A stretch of 43,254 nucleotides of DNA. Source: an uncultured Planctomycetaceae bacterium (lineage in GTDB: Bacteria > Planctomycetota > Planctomycetia > Planctomycetales > Planctomycetaceae). The notes below the pieces were generated by a model. It did not search any database, was not told where the DNA came from, and saw nothing but the letters and a program-made list of their open reading frames with translations. The position numbers were made by a program, and so were the translations under genes. The stretch spans positions 1-43,254 of the forward strand of contig CALFSX010000300.1 in NCBI GenBank assembly GCA_937916515.1. Direction: 5' to 3'. Of the stretch, positions 26,289 through 40,900 are shown piece by piece (the first letter of the stretch is position 1; each line of letters opens with the position of its first letter).

Positions 26289-28886
<2,598 letters not shown>

Positions 28887-28989
28887 GGTATTTTCCGTCG
28901 AAAGCTTCTGATTCGCTGCGATCCGACTTGATTAACGTCTATCTGAATCTGGCACTTCCCCATCAGGTGTGGCCAGCCTGTTAGTAAAA

Positions 28990-31900
28990 CTATTTGGGCT
29001 TGTGGCCCGCATCCTGTGTGTCTGGCACATTATCCTGAGTCTGCCCGTCAACAATGTCCTGCAGCGAATCTCCGTCATCAGGACCGCTCACGCCATCCAT
29101 CACCATCAGTGGATCGAAAATCGTCCACACCGGAAGCTGGCCAAGAAAAATTAATGCCAACATCCCTGTTCGATGTGCGGTCACCACTGAACCGAACACA
29201 ACTGATGCACCCGCCGCAGCCACCGTTGTGGCAGTCATGTTTGTAATGCCGTAGCTCGTTGGAATGTTTTCTTCAAAGCTGCCCAGTTGTTCGACCGTGC
29301 CTTTCAATTCGGCGTAGTCGCCATAGCGGAATTGCATACCAACGTTCATGTTCACGCCTGATCCGACAGGCACGGCATTCAAAACAGCGCCGATATCGAT
29401 GGTTGTCTGTCCGTCAGACTTCAGGCCGGACGAAAGACCCCGCTCGCTTTCCGCCTGACTGATTTGAAGCTGAGTTCTGGCACCTTCGCTGTCGTCATTC
29501 GTCGCCACTTTGGGCGCAAAAAATGCGATGGCAGCATCATCGTCGCTGTTGTCCCCGGATTCAGGCATTACAAACACAGACCGATCGTCATCGTTCGTGC
29601 TTCCTCGTGCCACGCCCGATGGAAGCCCGGCGGAAGCGTCCGCCAAAACATCAGCTCCGCCATTCATGTCACCTTCAGACGTTTGCGACGACATTGACTC
29701 ATCGGTGCTTATCGTGGTTGTCCTGTCCGACGTTGAGTCCGATGTGCTGTCTGTGGAGTTGCTATTTAATGCCGTGTTAAAGCCCGCCACAGAGGTCGGC
29801 ACAAAGATTCGAACCGTGGAATCTGAACTGCTGGCCCGCCCATCAGTTACTTCAAACTGAAACGAATCGTCGCCGGAATATCCAACTGTTGGAGCATACG
29901 TAAAAGATCCGTCTGCGTTCACAACCACAGTTCCATGCTTTGGCGCGACTACAACGACAACTGACATTGCATCGCCTTCAACATCGCTGAAGCCATTCAA
30001 CAGACCGGGCGACACAACTGTCAGATTTTCGCCGTCTGCGACGTTGTACGTATGAGACACCGATCTTCGCAAAACCGGAGCGTCGTTGACTGGCAAGACA
30101 ACCAGCTGAAACGTTGTGGACGTCGTTGCTTGTCCGTCTGAAACAGTCACCGTAATTGTTGACGTCCCAAAAGCATTGCCCACCGGATTCAGGCGAATCA
30201 CTCGATTGCCGCCGCTGCCGCCCAGCCGGATGTTCGAACTTTTGATTAGATCGCTGTTACTGGATGTCGCTGTGACCGTAAGCTGGCTGAACGTATTGTC
30301 CACATCAGCAATCGCAAACACGATCGGCCCGGCAACTGAATCTTCATTAATTGTGACGTTGGAAATTGCTCCAATTGTCGGAGCATCATTGACGGGCGTG
30401 ACGTTCACATCGAATTCCTGAGTGACCGAGTTCAGTCCGTCGGACAGGACAATCGAAATCGTGGCGGTTCCCGAAACGTTGGAAGCGGATGTAAAGGAAA
30501 CGGTACGAGAAACTCCTGTGCCACTGACAACAATCGCTCCGTCCGCTATCAGGCTTTGATTGCTTGACGTTGCCGAAACAGTTAGTGATGTCGTGGAGTT
30601 ATCGACGTCAGAAACCTGAAACGTCACCGATCCGCCCGCTGAGTCTTCCTGAATTGTCACGTCTGTGATTGAGGACATTTCGGGAGAATCATTCACAGCG
30701 GCAATCGTACCGGTAAATGTGGTCGATGAGGACAATTCGCCATCAGACACCGTAACCGTGAACGTCACTGGCCCGCCAAACTGATTCGGGCGAGGAGTGA
30801 TGACAAGACGCCGGTTCTGGCCATCGCCGTAAACAACGATATCACTATCCACCACAAGCGACTGGTCACTGGATGTCGCTGTAACAACCAATGAACCGCT
30901 GTCCAATTCCAGGTCATTGATTAAGAACTGAATTGGAGCTGACGGTGTGTCTTCTTCCAGGTTGACGTTTGCGATCGTGGAAATTGTCGGCACATCGTTG
31001 ACCGCAGTAATCGTCACGTCGAACGTTTCTGTGGTAACACTGGCCCCATCCGAAACAGAAACCGTAATCGTCACTGGACCGCCGTTCGCATTCGCCACGG
31101 GTGACAGACTGATCGTGCGGTTCGCTCCCGAACCCCCCAGTAAGATGTCGGCATCCCGGATAAGGTTCTGATCGCTCGATGTTGCGGTTACGGTGAGTGC
31201 ATTAACACTGGTATCGACGTCGCTGACAGTGAAGGCGATAGGCCCCACCGTTGTATCTTCGTTCGTTACGATGTCCGCAATTGCCCCAATGCTTGGAGCA
31301 TCGTTTTCATTGCCGATTGCGACAGCTACGGACGCCGTCGTGGCAGCATTGACGCCATCAGTGACGCTGATGCCGAGGCTATAGTTCGGCATGAGTTCGA
31401 AGTCCAGATTCGTCGAGTCTGCGATTGTAATCTGTCCCGTTGCGCCGTTGATCGCAAATACCCCATCACCGTTTCCACTCACTATTGACCAACTGATTGT
31501 TGACGCAGTTGCATCAGCGTCCGTCGCAGTCACCACGCCAACGGTATCGCCTACGTTGGCGAACTCCGAAACAATGAATGACTGACCAACAGTGATCCTA
31601 GGAGCGTTATCATTCAGATCCTGAACAATGACGTTGAAGTCTTGAGACGATGTTGAACCATCTGTACTGGTCGCCAACACGGATATCACGATGGATCTTG
31701 CCGCCTCAGAATCAAGGCTGGCGTTGGTTGTAACCACACCGGTTGCAGAGTCGATTGCGAATTGACTTCCCGGATTCAAGCTCAGGCTGTATGAAATTTC
31801 GTCAGCACCGTCTGCGTCGCTGGCGAAGGCCGTAATGCCGACAGTGGCGCCGATCGCCGAATTCTCGTCAACAACGTTCGTCCCCGTGTTTGTGTCAGCA

Positions 31901-34900
31901 ATTGCCGTGATACCGAATTCGTTCACGTCGGCAATACTGATATCGAACGTCTGTGTCTGCGATGATCCGTCTGCGCTGGTTGCCTTCACGACGATGGTAT
32001 GGCTGGCTGCCGTTTCTCGATCCAGCAAACTACCGTTGGCAACGCTGACGACTCCTGTGGAACCATCAATCGCAAATCGACCGCCGGCACTGTTGTCCAG
32101 CGTGTAAACGATTGTGTTGTTGCTGCCGTCGGCATCGGACGCTGAGGCGGTGATTCCGACAAGTGTGCCGTTGACGGAGTTCTCGTTAACAGCGTCAATT
32201 GCTGCATTGGTGTCGGTAATTGCACCGACATCGAATTCATCGAAATCCGTCACATTGACGGCAACGCCTTGCGAAAGTGATGTGTGAGTTCCGTCGGATA
32301 CCGTCAACGTAAGTGTATAATTGGTAATGGATTCGTAGTTCAGCTTTGAAGCGTCAACAACTGTCAGCTCACCCGTCGTGGAATTCAAAGCGAACACTCC
32401 ATCCACATTTCCGGCGGTGATCGTCCAGCCACTTAACGTCGTTCCCGAATCTGTATCTGTGGCCAACACCGTACCCATTGAATACGCGTTCGCCGAAGCT
32501 TCGCTAACGGTGAATACCTGCCCCGGTGTTATAACGGGCGCGTTGTTATTGGCATCCGCAATTGCAATTGTGATCGCCCGAATGGCTGATGTATTTGTGC
32601 CGTCGGAAACCGTCAGTCCCAGCGAATAGCTACTGGTCGCAGAGAAATTCAGTTTGGTGTTGTCGACCACTGTAATCTGGCCGGTTGAACTATTGATGCC
32701 AAAAATGCCGTCGTCATTGCCGCTGCCAATTGTCCAGTTGCTTAGCGTTGTACCCGCATCGGCGTCTGTGGCTGCAACAGTGCCCACGACAGTGCCCACG
32801 GTCGCAATTTCGGATATGTCAAAGGACTGCCCAGCCGTGATTTCAGGAACATTGTCATTGATGGCGGTAATGCTAAGCGACACGGTGACGGGCGTTGATG
32901 TTGTCAATCCATCGTTGATTGTATAAGTGAAGGAATCTGTGGTTGTTTCGCTGTCATCGTGTGTATAGGTGAATGATCCGTCAGAATTCAGTACGAATGA
33001 ACCTGCGACAGCACGGGCCGGCCCGGAAACCAGCGTCAGCGTCACATTGTCGCCATCAGCGTCGGAGTCGTTATCCAAAACCCCACCCGGCCCGGAGACT
33101 GCCGCACCTGCCGTCAGAAAGGTGCCGTTCACTGATGCAAAACGAGCTGCGATTTCGCTGGCAGATGTTACTGCATTGGATATCTGCACTTCGTCAATCT
33201 GTCCCTGAAACGTGCGAGTCGTTCCGCCACCATAACTACCAACGACCAGATTCAAAGCCGCGTCGGACGTAGCGGTCCCAAGTGGCCCATTGGCCGTCGT
33301 CAGAGTCTGCAGGACGCCATTGATATAAACCTGAGGCGTATTGCTCGAACTACTGTTGTTGTACGTGACAACGACATTTTGCCATGTGTTCAAAGAGATT
33401 GTTCCCGGGCTCGTCACCCAGCTGCCTTTACCGATGCTGAAGCCATGTTCAAATCGCAGGCTGCCATCATTCTGAACCTGCAGCGTCCATCCATTTCCAG
33501 CGGAACCGCTGAACGTCGTAGATGCCTTGTCCAGAATGCGACCATACCCACCGCCGCCCCAACCTGTCGGATTGATCCATGTCGAGATGGTGCCACCACC
33601 TGCAAAAATGTCATCGACAGTTGCATCAGATCCCAGCGACACGCTGCTGTTGGTCCCGTTAAACGAACCTGCATCTCCGACAACTCCGGGAGCGACAGTG
33701 ACTGCCGTCAAACCGCCATCATTACCGTACGACGTAGAGTCCACGGTTGTGCCATTCATGTGCAGAACAACGGTGTCGCTGCTGTCCCAGACAGTATGAA
33801 GAGCTCCCCCATCAGCTGCATCAGGGTTTTCGTAATACAGCCAGATGGAATCCGTAGCGGAACCTGCCGCAATCATCGGCACGTTCACCCAGACGTACGA
33901 ATAGCCCGCTTCATTCCAGGTTTCAATTTCATGGGCCAGCACGTTGCCGCTGCTGTCCACGAATCGCAGATCTTCGCCAAAATTCTGCGTCCTTGTGTAG
34001 TCAACATTCACCGCATCCGATGCTGTGGCGTGAAGTTTGACCAACACAGGCACGTTGGTCAGGTTTTCAGCCTGAGCAGCGTTGTTGAACGTAATTTGCG
34101 TTCTGCTGTTCCAATTCAGGTTGAACCAGTCAGTGCTGGCCGAAACGTTCAGGGTGCCCCCCTCATCAAGTGTGTAAGCGTCACCAACGGCGATTGGCGT
34201 AGAATTCACGTTGACCTGTAACGAAGGTGTGTAAGTCAGATCAATCGGCTGATCCATGCCGGCTGATGTTCCGGCAAATTCACCAATGAACGCACCGCTA
34301 CTGGTGAAATGCAAAATACGATCGCCGCCAAAATCAGCCACCAGCAGACTGCCGTCGGGAGCCCACGTAAAGCCGCCCGCAGCCGTCATGCCACCGCTAC
34401 CTGCCGACACGACATCACCGATGACCGCCCCTGTACCGGCATCAAATTCCCGGACCACATTCAGATTTGTCGCGGAAGCAAACAAGTTGCCGTTCGGCCC
34501 AAAGTGCATGTCGATATGGGTAGCAGTTCCGAACGACGCAAATGTGTTCAGAAAAGCCCCCGTCTTGCCTTCGTAACGGCGAATGTCTCCGTCGGCAAAA
34601 CTGGAGACGTAAAGATGACCATCCGGTCCGAATGTCAGGCCGTCCGGACTTGTCAATCCGCCTGCACCTGATGGAACAAAAACACCTAACGATCGCCCGT
34701 CGGTTCCGCTGAATTTCAAAATATTTCCAGAGTTCTGGCTACTGACGTACAGGTTGCCATCAGCTCCAAACGCCATTCGAGACGGCTGCTGCAGTCCGCC
34801 ACTTTGTCCGTAGACAAACGTATCCACAAACAGCCCTGTCGCTGGGTCGAAGCGATCGATATCGTTTGAACCGAACTCAGTAACATACAACAGACCGTCC

Positions 34901-37900
34901 GGTCCAATTCGTACGTCCACAGGGTTGGCAATTGCTGCCGACGCGGAAAGCGGAACGCCTGTCTGGCCGTCGTAACGGAAAAGCTGGTTAGTTGCAAAAC
35001 TGGTAACATAAAGGTCGGAAGGTGTGTAAGTTCCGTCTTCGTCCGTTGCGGAAACGATAATGCCGTTGGTAAATCCATCGTTCGTGTAAACGTGAGTCAC
35101 ACTGCCTGGATTTCCCGTGACGGTCTGAATGCTGCCGTCGCCCCAGTTAATCACCCAGTTGCTGATGGTGTCGTTGCCCGGGTCGGTGACGCTTAGATTC
35201 AGCGTATACGCGGTACCACTGTTTGCCGTCGCCGCCCCCGTGATGTTCAATGTTGGAGCAACATTGGTGACAGTCAGTGTTTGTTGAACGACGGTGGAAT
35301 AGCTACTGCCATCGTGGACTCGTAACGCCACCTGGTAAGTGCCATTATCGTTAACGCCCGCTGCCTGCAGTGCCGCCCAGTTCACGGTAGGATTAACGCC
35401 AGTGATGTCGGAACCAAATGTTCCGTTGTAATTCAAATCCCATTCGTAAGTCAGCGGGTCAGAATCAGGATCCGAGGATCCGCTGGCGTCCAGCGTCAAC
35501 GAACCACCTTCGGCGATGGAGTAAACGGTTCCCGCATTGGCCGTGGGAGTTCCCGCCACGATTGTCAGTGTTGTGGTGGCAATATCAACGCCGCCTTTGC
35601 CGTCTTCAACACGCACTCCAATCGTGTGGTTCCCCAGCGTATTGACCCCATTTGACTGCAATGTCGACCAGGCAACTGTGGGACTTGCCCCGGTTGGCTC
35701 GCCAGCTTCCAGAAAATCGCCGTCGTTGTCCAAATCCCAACGGTACGTCAAAGTGTCTCCGTCAAGATCCGTCGAGCCTGACGCATTCAGCGTAACCGGA
35801 TTACCCGGAGTCGTTGTGTATGTTCCGCCAGCACTTGCGATGGGATTTCGATTTCCAGTGGTCCCCAGTGTGTACAACGCAGCGACGTCCGTCGTGCCCA
35901 ATGCTCGGCCATAGATACGAACATCATCAATCACGCCGGATGCCGGGTAGGCAGAATCATTGGTTGCGAAAACGTCCCGAGCCGTCCCGACTTTCCAGGT
36001 TTCCGTGCCGTAGTCCGGAGTCGTGATTCCCGGCGTAAACGTGGCTGAGTTCTCCAACGCTCCATTGACGAACAGTCTGGCGATTCCCGACGCATTGTCA
36101 TAAGTTGCAACGACGTGATAGAACTGATCCGGTGCGTAAGTGTTCAGGCTTTCGACCGTGACATAGTTTGTGCCGCCCGTCCAGATTTCAAAGTTTATCC
36201 TTTGGTCTGATTCGTACCACAAGCCAGTGTGCGTACCTTCTTTAACAAGAATGCCATAAGCATAGTTGTTGTCAGCTGCGGATGCTCCACCGGGCACGTC
36301 AGCCGGATTGAACCACGCAGACAATGTGTACTGGCTGCCTTCCTGCACGTTCTGCAGCGTCGGGCTGTCCGGGACCGTAAAGAAGTCTTCATCCCCACTG
36401 GTGGAATTGAGGTAGAAGGCACCGCTACCGACAACTCCCCCCGTCCATCCATTTTCAGCGCTTGCATTCAGATTTGCGTTGTTTCCGTTGCCGGAACTAT
36501 CCGCCGCAACTGTGCCGGACGTTTCGTCAAAGGCCAGGTGCAACAGCAGGTTGGACGAAATATCCACAGCTTCCGTCACATTGACTGCGATGGACTGAAT
36601 CGCCGATGTCAGCGATCCGTCGGAAACAGTGACTGTCAGTGCATAGCTGGATGTGACGGCGTAGTTCAGCTTTGATGCGTCGTTAACCGTCAGTTCACCA
36701 GTGGTGCTGTTGATGGCGAACACGCTGCCAGTGTTGCCGCCGGTGATCTGCCAGTTACTGAACGTTGTGCCGGCTTCCGCGTCAGTTGCTGTGGCAATTC
36801 CCAGCGATGTGCCGTTCGTTGCTGCTTCGGAAACACTAAAGGTCTGTGCCGCGTCGACAACAGGAGCGTCATTCACTGCCGTGACGTTGACCGTCTGCCG
36901 GACAATTGCGCTGATGCCACCGTCGCCGTCAGACAGGCGGAAGGCCACCGTGCGACTTAGCGATCGGGGATCGTCCGAAACGTTTTCATAAGTGATGTTT
37001 CGCATCAACTTCTGAACAGCCGCCACCGTGGCGTTTGCATTCAAGTCGACCACAATCGACGTCAACCCGTCGGTTCCGCCACTGATCGTACCGATGACGA
37101 CGGCACCGGAACCGAAGTTGTAGGTCACGTTGCTGCCGGAAAGACCAATCTGTCCGGACGACGTTCCCTGATCGCGGATCGCCAGCCGATCGGTGACTCG
37201 TGCGTTGGCATGCACATAGACCGTAAATTGACCGCCATTCAGATCCGTTGAATCCGCATCGCTGACCGTGGCAGCCGGGTCAACCAGCACCGCCGTACCG
37301 TTTTCAGTGTAGCTGACCGCACTGGATGGCAGACTTAACGTTGGCGCAATATTGCCGGAACCAACGTTGATGTTGATGACATCGGAATCCATCTTAGCAC
37401 CACCGAATCCGGTGTTCCCCAGATCGTTGGTATTAAGCGTAATTGTTGCCAGGCCGTTATAGCCCGCTGCAGGCTCAAACTTCGTTCCGTCCAGTACCGC
37501 ATTGATGTTTGCGATCGTTCCCGTAAACGTCATGGTCGCGTCACGCGTGCCATCACCGGTCGTAAACGTGATGTCCGTTGGAACGACGACTCGTTGAGCA
37601 AACACACCGTCGGTATCCCCGGTGCCTGCGCCAGACCAAACAACGACAAAACTGCCTTTCGCATCCATCGCCACGGACGAATAGGATTGATCACCCGTCG
37701 TTGTGGAATTCACCAGAACCTCGCCGCCTTTGGCAGCACCTGCTGCTGTGTACTGGCGAGCGTAAATTCCCAGCTTGTCTCCGTCCTGATTCTTGCTGGT
37801 CCAGGTGATGACAAAATCCCCATCACTGTCCATGGATACCGATGAATACTGCTGAACATCGGTCGTCACAACATTCACCAGAAACTCACCGCCCTGAGCA

Positions 37901-40900
37901 TTTCCAGCGGCATTGTAGCGTTTTCCGTACACGCCCCAGTTGTTTCCATCCTGATCCTTGCTGGACCACGTCACGACGAAGTTGCCATCGGCATCGACGG
38001 CCACGGAAGAAAACGCCTGTTCATCGCTGGTTGTGGTATTGATCTGAAACTCACGGCCCTGAGCGACTCCGGACGAATCGTATCGTTTTCCGTAAACTCC
38101 CCAGTTGTCACCGTCCTGATCTTTGCTGGACCAGGTCACAACAAAACTGCCGTCCGCCGACATAGCCACCGACGATGCGGTTTGCTCATGGTTTGTCGTA
38201 TTGTTCACTGAAAATTCACCGTCCAAAGCTATGCCGGTCGAATCAAACCGCTGGCCGTAGACACCCCATTTGTTTCCATCCTGCTCGTTGCTGGACCACG
38301 TGACGACAAAATTGCCGCTGGCGTCCATCGACACACTTGGGCCCAGTTGATCCTTGCTTGTTTCGGTGCTGATCCGGAATTCCGAACCCTGACGGGCTCC
38401 TGACGCGTTAAACCGCTGAGCGTATACGTCCCAGCCGTCTCCATCCTGATCTTTGCTGGACCAGGCAATCACAAAGTTGCCGTCGTCGTCCATGGCAATT
38501 GAAGACTGCACCTGCTCTTTGGCGGTGGTCGTGTTGACCAGAAATTCGCTTCCCTGAGCCACTCCGGCGGCGTTGTATCGTTGAGCGTAAATGCCCCAGT
38601 TGTTGCCATCCTGATCTTTGCTGGACCATGTCACCACAAAGTTACCGGCAGGATCTGACGCTACCGAACGAGGGCTACCGAAGTCGCCGGCTGTAGCTCC
38701 AAAGAAGCTAACTTCCAAAGTGGCCTGTTTACTGGCAGTCGTGGTATTAACCAGAATTTCACCGCCCACCGCAGTGGCCGTTGACGATGGCCATCCCACA
38801 GAAACCGTGCCGTTGTTGGCGGTCAGTGTGACCTCCAACGAACTGCTGCCGGCATCGGCGTCGCTGATGGAAATCAGATTACCGTTGCCTGAGTTGAAGA
38901 CGACTGATGAATCCTGCGGTGTTGTTTGAGCACCAGGCACACTGTTGACGGGAGCAAGGTTGGCGGCACTGCCAACCGTGACCTGGTGGCCGGGCACAAA
39001 GTTAAAGTAGTCGGGCTGCGAAAGGCTGCCGCCGGTGGTGTAGACATCAATAAATGCGCCGGTCGAACCAGCGTACCGCAATATTCGATTTGTCTGCCAG
39101 CTTGACACATATAGATTGCCGTCGGGACCAAAGGCCAGCCCAACCGCAGAACTCAATCCACCGGACCCGGAAGCAACGAAGTCATCGATATACGCTCCCG
39201 TCGTTCCGTTGAATCGAACGACGCTGTCCCTCGTGTTGTCGGCCACGTACAGATTACCATCCGGGCCAAATGCCATATCTTCAGGGGCACTCAATTTGCC
39301 ACTGGCGGCGGTGACAAACTGGCTGATGAAAGCCCCCGTCGTTCCGTTGTATTTATAGATCGCGCCGGAACTGTAATCTGACACATACAGATTTCCGTCC
39401 GGACCAAACACCAGGCCTTCGGCTTGATTCAATCCACCACTGGAAGCTGTCACAAAAGCGTCAATAAAGGCTCCCGTTGACGCATCGAATCGCAGCACCT
39501 GTCGAGTCAGGCGACTGGCAACGTACAGGTTGCCGTCGGGACCGAACGCGATTCCCGCCGCACTGTTCAATCCGCCGCTGTTCGCAGCGACAAAGGTGTC
39601 AATGAAGGCTCCCGTAGTGACGTTGTAACGCAGCACGTTGTCAGAGTTCCATCCACTGACATACAGGTTTCCGTCCGGGCCGATCACAGCATCGACGGGA
39701 TAATCAGTTCCGTCGCCGACGGCGAATTCCTCGATAAAGGCGCCGTTTGCCCCATAACGAAACAGACTATCTCTCTGACTGCTGGCAACAATTAACTGGT
39801 TTTGCAGATAGGTACCGTCTTCATCGGTGGCCGACGCCAGTATGTTGTACGTGAATCCCGCTTGGCTGGCGGTGTAGGTGTGAGTTGCCGTGCTGGGGTT
39901 GCCGGCAATTGTGTCGATGGTGCCGTCGCCCCAGTTGATCGTCCAGCTGGTGATCGTGTCGTTGCCCGGATCTGTCGCCGACAGATTCAGCGTATACGCA
40001 CTACCGGCGGCGACTGACCCCGTTCCTGTAATTGCCAGCGCTGGCACAGTATTGGTGACCGTCAAGGTGGCGGTATCTGTGTGAACGCCACCTCTGCCAT
40101 CGTCCACCTGCACACCGATCGTATACGTCCCGTTGTCTCGAATGGACGTCGGCAAAGAGCCCCACAATACCGTTGGTGCCACGCCGGTGGCGTCGTCGTA
40201 CTGCGCGTCTCCGTCAAGATCCCACGAATAGGTCAGCGTGTCGCCGTTCGGATCAGTGGAGGCCGACGCATTCAGAGTCAGGTTACTGCCTTCTGTGATT
40301 GTGTATGGGCCGCCAGCGTTAGCAGTGGGGACCTGATTAATGGATAAGAAAGTCGTGGCCACAACATTGCTGGCCAGACCATCGCTGGCGATAAACGTAA
40401 TGGTGCGTGAAGTCCCGGTCGCCGGATCCTGACCGTTGTTGTACGTCACCGTCCGCAGCACTTTTTGATAGTTGCCTACAGTATCGGCGCCAGACAAAGT
40501 CAAAGTGCTGCCGCTAAAGCTGGCCGAAATACTGGTGCCGCTGGTATTTGCGGCCAGAACTTCGCTGCTGCCGTCCTGACGATTGGTAATATTCACCTTC
40601 AGTGATTGCAGATTGGTGTCGTTGGCGTCTGTTAAAGTGGCATCGGTATCAACAACAGCAACTGCACCTCCACCGGATGTGAATGTGGCATTGAAATCTA
40701 GGCCAGTGGCACCGGAACTGTTATCCGCATCCAGATCCAACACCGGCGGTGCCACATGAAACTGTCGAGCAAAAACGCCGTCTGCATCTCCGGCGCCCTG
40801 TCCGGACCAGACAACCACGTAGTTATTCTTATCAAGAAGCGCAACGGAGGCGAGATGCTGGTCGCCCGTCTGGCTACTGGTGTTCACCAAAAATGCATCA

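Noticed and set aside
33379-34221. A 280-residue plus-strand frame inside the giant gene
   Set aside because: It runs antisense through LamG/DUF2341 coding sequence, is Cys/Arg-rich and has no family resemblance.
37570-38795. Regularly spaced repeats that might suggest a CRISPR array
   Set aside because: The 165-base units are in-frame coding repeats within one protein, with no short repeat/variable spacer structure and no cas genes.
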